Shown: piece by piece, positions 53,250-63,170 of the stretch
Position numbering within the stretch: the stretch's first letter is position 1
Layout: each line of letters begins with the position of its first letter
Position numbers and translations under genes: made by a program
Source: Trichosporon coremiiforme
Taxonomy: Eukaryota > Basidiomycota > Tremellomycetes > Trichosporonales > Trichosporonaceae
Assembly: GCA_039545355.1 (NCBI GenBank)
Contig: BCJJ01000017.1
Span: 62,001 to 126,000, forward strand
Length of the DNA: 64,000 nucleotides
Direction of reading: 5' to 3'
The notes under the pieces: model-generated
Seen by the model: only the letters and a program-made list of their open reading frames with translations
Database searches by the model: none
Told to the model about the DNA's origin: nothing

Positions 53250-53513
53250 GGATATAAAAGCGTGCCTCAACGAGATTGCTGGCCGAGCGGCGGCGCTGTC
53301 GCCCGCGGAGACGCTCGAAAGGCGAGGGAAGACTGGATAGCTTCTGCTACTTGGCCAGATAGTTCCAACAGAGAGAGGAAAGCCGCTGAAAATAGGGCCA
53401 GAAGGTTCCGACAACACTCTGTCCGCCAACCTCTTCCTGAACCAATCGTCAGACTTCTACTCCTCCCTGACCGCCTTTCCGGGACATTGACGGCAGAAGA
53501 AGTCCAAAAAAGA

Positions 53514-53623
53514 CGACGTTGACATGATTCGAACATGCGCTCCCGAAGGAAGTTGATTGCAGAACCCCTCTCGATGTGAGAGACCATTCGAGTCAACCGC
53601 GTTAACCACTCCGCCACAACGCC
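53514..53623 (-). tRNA. tRNA-Ser(CGA) with a 29-nt intron
   Basis: Same tRNA-Ser body with acceptor GGCGTTG/CAACGTC and anticodon loop CTCGAA-intron-A (anticodon CGA). Removing 29 nt after position 37 leaves 81 nt. T6 follows. Confidence 0.92.
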
Positions 53624-54287
53624 GATCACGCCAGCAACCCGTGACCGTCAGAGGCGAGCCGCTGGCGCCACCGGCGTCTGGAGAAGGGAACAGATATCAG
53701 AGAGGGTGCAGTCGGGCATGGACACACAGAGGATGAGCAGTGAGGTGGGAAGGAACGGCTTTGAAGAGGAATTTGCGGACGTGTGGACGTGTGGACGTGT
53801 GGACGTGTGGACGTGTGGACGTGTGGACGAGGTGATCGTCGGAGCCACGAGTGGCGAGCGCAGGCAAAGAAGCTTATCTCTCTACATTTCGAAGTTCGCT
53901 CAGGCAGATGAGGATGAGCTGGCGGCAGAGGTGAGCAGCAGCCGTAGTCAGCGATGAAGAGATGTTTGCAGTTCCGAAGGACGCGTCTCCGTAGCTGAAC
54001 AAGCACGATGAAAGTTCTCCTCACTTTTCTCCTAAGCCTCCTTCTATGACCACAGCAGAGCCCCATAATCTCGTTCTTTCTTCCTGAGGGCTATCACGAA
54101 CCCCTCCTCACTCCCGCTATCCCCCACGGATGCCCCCGATCCAGACAATTCTCCAGGCGAGCTACTGACGACGTCGAAGCGCGAGGCATTCTTTCCACCC
54201 TCCCAAGTGATCTTCAGATGCCGGAGAAGCTCTCCAATTCCCCCGAATGCCCCACACACCTCCAGAGGAGCAACAAGAAGTCAAAAA
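53624..54287. other. Intergenic with a minisatellite
   Basis: About 660 bases between tRNA genes; holds the 8-base repeat at 53778-53829. No protein gene is supported. Confidence 0.4.
53778..53829. repeat. 8-base tandem repeat (GGACGTGT, about 6.5 copies)
   Basis: Perfect head-to-tail copies between two tRNA-Ser genes. Confidence 0.9.
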
Positions 54288-54381
54288 CGATGTTGACATG
54301 ATTCGAACATGTGCTCCCGAAGGAAATTGATCGAACTCTTCAAGTTCTAGTCAATCGCGTTAACCACTCCGCCACAACACC
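54288..54381 (-). tRNA. tRNA-Ser(AGA) with a 13-nt intron
   Basis: Identical to the gene at 53169-53249 except for a 13-base insertion after position 37 in the anticodon loop. Anticodon AGA, mature 81 nt, T5 downstream. Confidence 0.93.
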
Positions 54382-55394
54382 CACATGTTAAGCATCTCTG
54401 CGGCATGGACAGGTCCTCGCCGGCGCTCTCGATCGCGGAAATGTTCTCTCCAGACCGTTTGGAGGACTTTGGGGGTGTTCCTGGAGGAAAATCAGGGGGT
54501 AGGTTAGAGGGCGAAGAAACGGAGATGTGCGTGGCGCATTCAACTCCCTCCAAAAGTAACTCGAGGTGTTCCGTGTTCTTGATCTGCTGCGCCGCGGAGC
54601 ATCGCTTCGCGCAGGGAGTATCGAAGCCACTCTCTGGTGATGGCCAGGTTTAGATCACGCCTTCGAATGTTTCCTCCGTTGAAGGTCTGAGCAAAAACTG
54701 TTGTCGGGAATCAGGATGGTTTCGGAAGTCACAGGTGTCGGAGTCGGTCACCGTCTCCACAATCGCGGTCCGGAGCACACGCCAGTGACAGCGCGGACTT
54801 TTCATTATCTGAAAGCTGTCTTTGAGAACACTAGACGGCCCTTTAAGCTCATCCAAAGTATGTTGAGCTAGTGACAGGTGAAGTGAGTGTCGCTTGGCAT
54901 CCCGGTATCCTGTAAATCTCCTCAACAAGATGTGCGAGCTTTCACGCAACGTTCCCAGCTTGTCTGCATTTACCAGATGGTCTGAACTAATGCTTCGAGC
55001 GCAGAATTATTGCTCCCCTCAAGCCAGGACGGCAACGTTGCCCATTCTGCAGCAGTGGACATGCCACGGGAAATGATAGATTCCTCTGATTTTGCAACTG
55101 CCTTGCGTTTTGGCTTATGATTCGGATCCAACTCCAATCTGCATGTCCCCCAGCCCGTTCGGTCATGGCTCAAGCATCAGCTCATCTTGGCGCATAAATC
55201 ACATGCAACCCACGCCTTGCGAGCCGATGACGGCCAACAGGTTGCATATCGCCACTCCTCGCCGCCACCGACGGAATCAGATATGATAAGCGGTTCGCCA
55301 CCCAACATCACGAACACCCTCCACCACGAAATCTCAGCTCGATCACATCCACCAATACCTCATCCTCGCTGCAACCCTTTGGGGCTCGGGCAAG
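54382..55394. other. 1.0 kb without a supported gene
   Basis: On the minus strand two adjoining protein-like frames (54970-55173 and 54650 to about 55010, shifted by one base) could be a degenerate gene; no domain is recognised. The right end is the promoter of the Yju2-family gene. Confidence 0.35.
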
Positions 55395-56584
55395 ATGCAG
55401 GGCTTCAACCGGTACGTTAGTCGTCGTCTCGCTCATCTTTCCCACCTCTTCCTTTTCAGGCTTCAGCCTCTCCTTTCAGAGGTGTCTCAGCTCCCATTCG
55501 GAGGGGTGTCGCTGCAGGGCGGCCCAGTCGCCGACGGAGAAGCCAGCTTCTTCGACCCGGTCTTCTACTGACAGATCAGATACATCCCGCCCGACTATGA
55601 CCCGCGAAAGCACTCAACTCTGAACGCGGCAGCCGGGAAGAAGCATGCGCTCGGCAAACGCGCGCGCAAGATCGACGAGGGCGTGCTGACCGTGCGCTTC
55701 GAGATGCCCTTCAACGTATGGTGTGACTCGTGCAAGGTGCGCATGTCCTTCTTGCCTAGCTGTGCGGCCTGTGCAAGCTGACGAAGCAGAACCACATCGG
55801 CGCCGGCGTGCGCTACAATGCCCAAAAGCGCAAGACGGGCAACTACTACTCGACGCCCATCTTCGCCTTCCTGTGCAAGTGTCACCTCTGCTCTGCGCCC
55901 TTCGAGATCGCGACCGATCCCCAGAACGCAGCTTATGTCATCAACTTTGGCCTGACGCGCAAGGCCGAGGAATGGGACAGTGCCGAATCGGGAGGCTGGG
56001 GCGTGTTCGACACAGACGACTTGAACAAGGACAGAGGAGGGCTGGATGAGCAGGCAGGCCTGAAGGCGACGGTGGACGGGGACGCGTTCGCGGCGCTGGA
56101 GAAGGGAGAGACGCAGCGAGACGCGACGCTTTCCCGACAGGCGAGGCTGAATGAGCTCGAAGACATGTCAGAGCGCATGGCCGGAGATCCGTACGAGGTG
56201 AACGCGCGCTTGAGGAAGAAGCTCAGGGCCGAGAAAGCTGAGATGCTGAAAGGGCAAAGGGCGGACGATGCCACGAGGGAGCGCTTCGGGCTCAATGACG
56301 ACGTACACCTCGGCCCAGCGAGGGAAGGGGACGGGGACCTGTACAAGGAGGTCGTCAAGGCGCAGGGCCCTGGGTGGAGCAAGGAGACGGCGGGCAAGGA
56401 GGCGCTGGCGCAGCGCGTGCGCAACAATACGGCCAGGAAGATGGACGCGTTCGAGACGCATACACCCCGCATCCGGCTGAGGAGGGCGAAGACGCCGCCA
56501 CCAAAGACTCCCCCGCCTGAAGAGAAGAAGCCCCTGGGTCTGGGCGGGTTGGCAGCCTACGGTTCAGACTCGGACTCGGACTAG
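55395..56584 (+). CDS. CCDC130/Yju2 (CWC16) family splicing factor
   Basis: Three exons: 55395-55411 (17 nt), 55580-55736, 55790-56584; introns 168 and 53 nt; protein 322 aa. It starts MQGFNRYIPPDYDP, then RFEMPFNVWCDSCK, NHIGAGVRYNAQKRKTGNYY and CKCHLC: two CxxC pairs that bind zinc in the Yju2 family. The LTRKAEEWD segment and long helical C-terminus place it with CCDC130 rather than Yju2 itself. Yju2-family proteins join the spliceosome at the first catalytic step. The C-terminus has a TPPPKTPPPEEKK stretch. Confidence 0.9.
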
Positions 56585-56665
56585 GACTCGGACTGGACCA
56601 TCGTTGTATCATCTAGACACTATACTTGTACACAAATGCATGTTACAACATTCGGTTATCTACAT

Positions 56666-59501
56666 CTAGTGCTCGCCGCGCTCGCCGTGCTTGTCTTGTA
56701 CGCCGTCCTCAACGAGTTTCCACCTCGTGTTTCGTCTAGCATGGAGGGCAATCTCGGCGACGGCATCGGCACGGACCGGCCATTTCCAGTCACCCCTCCG
56801 GTTCGGCACGAGGTTGCTGATCTGGTACCGCTTCCCGACGCTCAGATCCAGGCCGCAGGTGACCGCATCGGGGATGGTGATCTGGCACGTCCTCCTTTTC
56901 AGCTTGGAGCCACGCGCGTCCTCGACCCGGATGATGCGGAAATTGCGCACGGCGCGGGACGGGCAGCGCTCCCGCAGGGTGGATTCAATGACACACCGCT
57001 CCTCCTGCACGGCTTCGTTATAGCGGAGCGCGGCGTAGCGGGCCAAGTGCACGACGAGGGCGCCTGAGAGCTTGCGCAGAATTCCCGACGGGTTCGGACT
57101 ATCGAGCAGCTCGTCGTAGTGCCCATCCAGATCGTCTGGGGGTTGAGAGCCGGCAACGTAGTCGACGTCCTCGGCATAATCCCGAAGCAGCGAGGCGAGC
57201 TCCTCCGCTCGCTCCAGGTTGCGCCGCATGTCGTCCTGTAGCCGGTTCCACTCGGACTCGTACTTGTCCTGCCTTGTCAGCTGCATTGCGCCCGATCCAA
57301 CTGGCTGAAGTCTCACCTTGTACTCTCGCGCGCGGACCTCTTCCTCGGCCTCGTTCCAGGTATCCCGGGGGTCGTTCTTGTTTTGAAACCCGATCGGGTG
57401 CACGAACGACACAACGACATCGAGGAGCGCCACAACCCCGCCGTCGACTGCCAGGCTCGAGAGCCCGCACACGAACGGGGCGCGCTGGACGCCGAGCCGC
57501 GCATCCCACGCCGCCGGGTGCGTCGAGTTCCCCGAGATGGAGAGGTGCGACTTGCCGTATGCATCGAGCACCTCGGTTCCATCGTTACCCGCTTGCAGCT
57601 AAAGTTAGCTCCAGAACAGATCACCAAAGCCTACCTGAGCACCGGCGATTCCCAGCTTCATTCCGACTGCGATGCGTCCCTTCGCAATCGCGCGGCAGAG
57701 ATACTCGTCCCCGAACGCTTTGATGTGGTACCACCCGTCCGTGAGGGTAAGGTATGGCTGTTGGGGCACGAGCTGGCCCTGCTCGTTGCGTTCTGGCCCC
57801 GGGCGATGGACGCGCGATACGCACAGCACCATCGGCAGCGCAGCCGACGAGTCCTGCTCCTGTATCCGGCGCACGATCGGGCGCTGCGCTTGGCCATACT
57901 CGCGCTCATATCTGAGGTCAGCTCGCCACAGCGTCGGAGAGCTTACCGGTACTTGAGCTGGCAAATTGTCTCGGCCCACGTGAATTTGTCGTCGATGAGC
58001 GAGGGTTTCGCGCGTACTTGCGCCGCGAGCTTCCACAGGATTAGGCCCCAGTGGTTCGTAACCCAGCGCTCAGTCACCAGCTCAGCTCCATCCGCCTTAA
58101 GGACGCCGAACGCCTGGCACATGCCCAGACGAACGTCGGCTGGCGCATCATAGAACTCGTAGTCGGCCGCATTGTCCACGTCCAACCGCCAGATCTCGCT
58201 TGGGCTGTCGTCAGATCAAAGTTCGATAAACATCTACCTACATCTGCTGCTTTTCGAGGTCACCGATCGAATATCGACCCGGCTCGAGGCCAGCATCCCG
58301 CAAGCCCAGTCTTTCTGGTGGTGGCGTCAGGTCGAACACCGACTTCCAGATCCTCTCAGGTTTCGGCGGTACGAGCGCCGGCGCCCTCAGCCCGGAGCCA
58401 GGCAGCGGTCGCGCTGCCCCCGGCGCCTTGAATGGGGATGAGAACGGCTTTCTCCGTCCGCGCGCTGGGCTGCCTAGTCCTATTCGCCTCGGGGTGGCCG
58501 GCGAGCTAAGTGAAAGTGGTCCGAGCTTCGCCTTCATCGGCGTAGCGATGGGCGAATCGAAGGTGTTCGTCGTTGGTCGCAGCGGCGCACGAGATGGAGC
58601 ACTCCTCGCTGGCGTGAGGGGCTCTTCATCAAGCATCGCCCGAGCTCGGGCCAGGTTCGCGGGACTGGGCTGGGGTGCACTACGCCCCGTGCCGAGCAGG
58701 AAACCGGCGGTCGGTGGTGGTTTCGGAGACCCCGGCGCCGGCTCGTCGAACAGCGCCTTCGCGGCAGCCAAACTCGCGGCTGACGGCTGCGGAACTGATC
58801 GTCCTGAACCTAACGTGAACCCGGACGGTTGCGGCGGTGGCCGAGACGGAGACGAAGATGAGGGGGCGCGTGGTGGCGACGAAGTCGCGGGCTGGTCGAG
58901 TAGGGCCCTCGCTGCGGCGAGGCGTTCCTCACTCGGTCGGGGTGCGCCCGCTCCTGTTCCTAACGAGAACCCAGACGTCGGTGTTTCGGGTGGCGGCGGT
59001 GGTCGGCTCGGCGACCCGTGTGCGATCGCGTCATCTGTCAGTGTCGATGAGCTCGAGCTAGCAGCCGGCGGGAACTCCTTCAGCACCTCCTCTGCTTTCC
59101 TGTCTCGCTCCTCCTCCGTCTTCCTCCTTTTCGCTTCCTGCTCCTCGACCTCGCGCTCCGCCTCGCGCATCAGCTTTTGCGCGCGCTGGAGGGCAGCCGC
59201 GCTAGGCCCCTGCAGGCGTTTGCCGCCGGCTGTGCCGAACGACACGGTGGTGGGAATGACGGCGGGAATGGGGGTCGGAGAGAGGAACTCGTCAAACGGG
59301 TCAGAATGAGGGTGGGGTTGTGATGACGGCGGCGGGTCGGCTGAGGTCAGTTTCCAATCCGAGCACCAAAACTCACAGTCGAGATTGAAGTCGTCCTCGC
59401 CCAGGCCGTCGAGGAGCCCGTCGATGTCGCAGGAGAGCGCTGATGTCAGCTAACGTAGAAGGTCCTGGTAGCTTACCTGTCTCCTGTGTTGGGTGCATCA
59501 T
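56666..59501 (-). CDS. BRH2: BRCA2/Brh2 homologue, Rad51 mediator
   Basis: Seven exons on the minus strand: 59477-59501, 59377-59439, 58242-59340, 57947-58204, 57635-57911, 57317-57598, 56666-57268; introns 35-48 nt; protein 868 aa. The N-terminal half has four BRC-like repeats: VSFGTAGGKRL (about 62-87), GFSLGTGAG (153-179), GFTLGSGRS (203-229), GFLLGTGRS (242-269), each followed by an Ala/Leu helix. The C-terminal half has the helical domain (EIWRLD, WVTNHWGLILWKLA) and OB folds, with LTDGWYHIKA and HPAAWDARLG typical of BRCA2 OB1 and a tower-like helical insert in OB2. It loads Rad51 onto ssDNA in homologous recombination, with Dss1 as expected partner. Start is the first of two adjacent ATGs. 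Confidence 0.93.
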
Positions 59502-59797
59502 GACGGAGGCATGGGCGGTGCGAGGCGATGAGATGAAGGTTGCGGCAATGTCAACGCGAAGATGGTGGAGATCAGGCGCGTACTCATCCAGGCGGCGCGC
59601 GTGAGGTCCAGACTAAACATGACGAGGACAGGTATTACGTAACGAGAATTTTCGGAACCGTCGACCTCCACCAACTCGAGTCTTCGAGCAGTGGCCACCC
59701 AGACTCGGTGCCGTGGTACGGAGAGTCAATATTTCGCTTTGCAGGCAGGTACACCCGACTTCCGCTCTCTCGCACGACGACAATACTGGAAGATAAA
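59502..59797. promoter_or_regulatory. Divergent promoter of the BRCA2 and GCIP-like genes
   Basis: About 300 bases between start codons of two genes transcribed apart; no TATA box recognised. Shared regulation of the pair is possible. Confidence 0.4.
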
Positions 59798-60950
59798 ATG
59801 GCGGAAAACGGTGAGCTGAGTACCTGGTCTTGAGCTGACGACAGACGCGTGTGTGCAGCAGCTCTCGACTGTCGGCGAGCAGCTCGCCTCGACTGTGACG
59901 GCGCTGGAACCTCAGCTTGCGTCTGAGCCCGCGACAGAGCCGGGAAAGACAACGCCGGACCTCATGACGCTTGTGACCCGTGCCACGGCCCAGATGAGGC
60001 AGGACGTGACTGCGTTGTCGCTCTCTGTTTCGCCCGCCAAGGCGAGCACGATCAGGACGCTGACGGGCAAGATCCTCGCTGCTCAGCAGGAGCTCCTCGG
60101 GTGCACTCGTCTCCTGGGCGGCGCGAGCCCTTACGACTCCACCGTCCCCCCACTGCGCTCGCTCATCACTGCTGTCTGGGCTGAGCGCGTCTCCGCCCTC
60201 GGCCGCGAGCTCAGTCGATACATGGAGGCGCTCGTTAAGAAGATCCAGGCCGTGAACGAGGCGTACCTCTCCCAGACGGGTCTGGTGTGGGAGGCTATCG
60301 ATGCGCTGGCGGAGCTGCCGCGGACAGAGGCGGATGCGCTCGTGCAGCGCTGGAAGCGTGATGGGGGTCTGGTCAAGGACGCCTGGGAGGAGTTCAAGGA
60401 GAGCCTCGAGGACGAGGAGGACGAGGGCGAGAACCCCTTCGGCGACGAGGGACTGGGAGACGACGACTTTGCCGAACTCGAGGCGACGCTTGGAGGAAAC
60501 ATGACGCCCGAGGAGCGGAGACGAGCCGAGGCTGTAGGTTGTGTGATCATCTTGGTAACTGACAGACAGTCCAAGCCGCTGCTCGGCCTGCACCAGATTC
60601 TCCACGCCACTGTGCCGCGGTATATCCCCCTTGGAACGATTACGAAGGCACTCCCGAGCTCCACGATTCTCGGGACCGGGTCTGACTTTGCGGATGCGTT
60701 CGACGAGGCGGTCGGCGCCCTCAGCACGGGACAGGACGTGGCCGACATCAAGGAGGCGATGGGCGACCTCGCCGCTAAGGCGCGCAAGGTCTGTGACGAG
60801 ATCACGGAGCGTATCCGCGCCGAGCCCGAGAACGAGGACAGGAAGAAGGCGCTCGATAGCCTCCGGAAATGGACTGAGAAGCTCAACGAGACGACCAAGG
60901 CGTGGGAGGAGAGCGCGTTCGGCATGTCCGAGATGATGAACGCTCTGTAG
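59798..60950 (+). CDS. CCNDBP1/GCIP-like protein (cyclin-D1-binding protein 1 family)
   Basis: Three exons: 59798-59810 (13 nt), 59845-60533, 60570-60950; introns 34 and 36 nt; protein 360 aa. All-helical, acidic protein: the N-terminal helical bundle has LVTRATAQMRQDV and LTGKILAAQQELLG; an acidic linker follows, then a C-terminal bundle with QDVADIKEAMGDL. This matches the GCIP/CCNDBP1 fold; in animals it binds cyclin D1 and HLH proteins, while the fungal role is not known. The 36-nt intron 2 is frame-neutral and stop-free; it was called as an intron because of its CTGAC branch point and AG. Confidence 0.75.
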
Positions 60951-61160
60951 ATGTTATAATCAGTCCTTGATCATCGTTATAGACTCCATTAGATCTGTGC
61001 CGCGTTTGAGTGCCAGAGCCCTCGGCTGTCTGCCTGAGTGGTTGATGCATATGATGGTACATAGATGATACGTCTGCGAACTATGCGTGTTGATGCTCCG
61101 CTAGTCGCCACAGACTTTTAACAGTAGTGGTAAAAAGACTACAAGTGGGGGTGAAGATAC

Positions 61161-62767
61161 TTAGTCGAGGAGCTTGGAGACGATACCGGTGCCAATGGTG
61201 CGGCCACCCTCACGGAGGGTGAAACGGGATCCCTCCTCGAGGGCAATGTCGTGGATGAGCTCGGCGACCATCTCGATCGAGTCTCCGGGCATGACCATCT
61301 TCTCGTGGACGTCGGCGGTGCCCTCAGGGAAGGAGAGCGAGCAGGTGACGTCGGTGGTGCGGAGGAACATCTGGGGGCGGTAGTTGTTCATGAAGGGGGT
61401 CGAACGGCCACCCTCCTCCTTGGAGAGGATGTAGAGGTTGGCGGAGAACTTCTTGTGCGACTTGATCGAGCCGGGGGCGACGATAACCTGACCACGCTTG
61501 ATCTGGTCACGCTTGAGACCACGGAGGAGGGCACCCATGTTGTCACCGGCCTCACCACGCTCGAGCTCCTTGTGGAACATCTCGATACCGGTGACGGTGG
61601 TCTTGAGGGGGTTGCCGAGACCGACGATCTCGACCTCAGCACCCTTGTTGATGGTACCACGCTCGACCTTGCCGGTGGCGACGGTTCCACGACCAGAGAT
61701 GGAGAAGACGTCCTCGACGTACATCAGGAAGGGCTTGTCGAGGTCACGCTCGGGGACGTCGAGCCAGTTGTCGGCAGCGTCCATGAGCTCCTGGATCTTG
61801 GCGGTGCCGCGCTCGGGGTCCTTACCCTCAAGGGCGCCAAGGGCAGTGCCCATGACGATGGGGGTGTTGTCACCGTCGTAGCCGTACTCGGAAAGGAGCT
61901 CACGCATCTCCATCTCGACGAGCTCGAGCATCTCGGGGTCGTCGACCTGGTCAACCTTGTTGATGAAGACAAGGAGCTTCTTGATACCAACCTGGCGGGC
62001 GAGGAGCAGGTGCTCACGGGTCTGGGGCATCTGACCGTCAGTGGCCGAGACGACGATGATGGCACCGTCGAGCTGGGCAGCACCGGTGATCATGTTCTTG
62101 ATGTAATCGGCGTGACCCGGGCAGTCAATGTGGGCGTAGTGGCGCTTGGGGGTCTCGTACTCGACGTGGGCGGTCGAGATGGTGATACCACGGGCCTTCT
62201 CCTCGGGAGCCTTGTCGATCTGGGAGTAGTCCATGAACTTACCACCACCCTGCTCCGAAAGGTGCTTGGTGATGGCAGCGGTGAGGGTGGTCTTGCCGTG
62301 GTCGACGTGGCCGATGGTACCAATGTTGAAGTGGGGCTTGGTACGGGCGAAGCGGCCACCGGCCTCAGCGGCGTAGCCACGGATGGCGCCGAGGGCTGCG
62401 GGACGTCAGCGACGGAGCTCCCAGACTTTTTTTAGGTTTTCGAAAGCGCTGTTCATGACCTCCACCAGCGAGATGAAGTGCCTCGGGTTTGCAACACGCA
62501 AACGCGCAAAAACAGACCACGAAACCGCCTGAACTGCGCTCTCTTCCTTCTTCAAAGCGGTTGCAGAACAGCCCCGGAGCTTCGCAGCGGACTGGCTGAC
62601 CGATACTTACTCGAGGGGACCATGGCCGCAGCGGCGGCGCGGGGAACGCGGGCAGCGGTGTTGATGCGGGCGACCTGGGCGACGCGGGCAACCGAGGGGA
62701 CGGCGCGGACGGCACGGGCGTCGCGGGCGGCGGCGACGAGGCCGGTCTGGATACGGGAGCGGAGCAT
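61161..62767 (-). CDS. TUF1: Mitochondrial translation elongation factor Tu
   Basis: Two exons on the minus strand: 62611-62767 and 61161-62395 with a 215-nt intron; protein 463 aa. Residues 1 to about 50 are an Ala/Arg presequence ([20 protein letters not shown]). The GTPase domain has G1 GHVDHGKT, switch I RGITI, G3 DCPGH, G4 NKVDQ, then domains 2 and 3 with the usual [10 protein letters not shown] and [10 protein letters not shown]. It brings aminoacyl-tRNA to the mitochondrial ribosome. It shows the strongest codon bias in the window, as expected for an abundant protein. The acceptor was placed to join the presequence to [14 protein letters not shown]. Confidence 0.97.
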
Positions 62768-63170
62768 CGTTTTTGGTGTTTTTGGGAGGGAGGGGGTAAG
62801 ACACAGACGAGAGGAGACCAAAGGACGACGTCTTGAAATCGAAATCTCGCGGCTGGCGGCTGGCTGCTGCACAGCGAATCCTCTGCGAATCCGCCCTCCA
62901 CCAAGGGCAATCGGAGGAAATCTCAGTGGCCCCCCACGCATAAACCCGATCGTCCCGGCGTGTGGCGCGCGGTCTCTGCCAGGGTGGGAGCTTGCTGGGG
63001 CCACCACTGTGTGCGCGCATGCTCCGGTGCATGCGCGATTTACCTAGTAGTGTGCGAGTGTAATCCATGCGTGCGGGCGGCGTTCGAAGACTTGAAATAG
63101 AGGCCTTGGGGAGGACAATGTGCATGCGTGTATGTGTGCGGATGGCGCCCCATACCTGTCTTGGCGACGA
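62768..63170. other. Intergenic, TUF1 promoter
   Basis: About 400 bases; nothing else recognised. A small frame at 63044-63244 on the minus strand could be a last exon of the next gene. Confidence 0.4.

Noticed and set aside
53778..53829. Tandem repeat considered as a CRISPR-like array
   Set aside because: Units of 8 bases are directly adjacent with no spacers, in a eukaryotic genome; it is a simple minisatellite.
58428..59309. Open frame on the plus strand (293 codons)
   Set aside because: Antisense of the BRC-repeat exon of the BRCA2 homologue; Gly/Ser-rich nonsense translation.
61251..62435. Open frame on the plus strand (394 codons)
   Set aside because: Antisense of mitochondrial EF-Tu, caused by strong codon bias.
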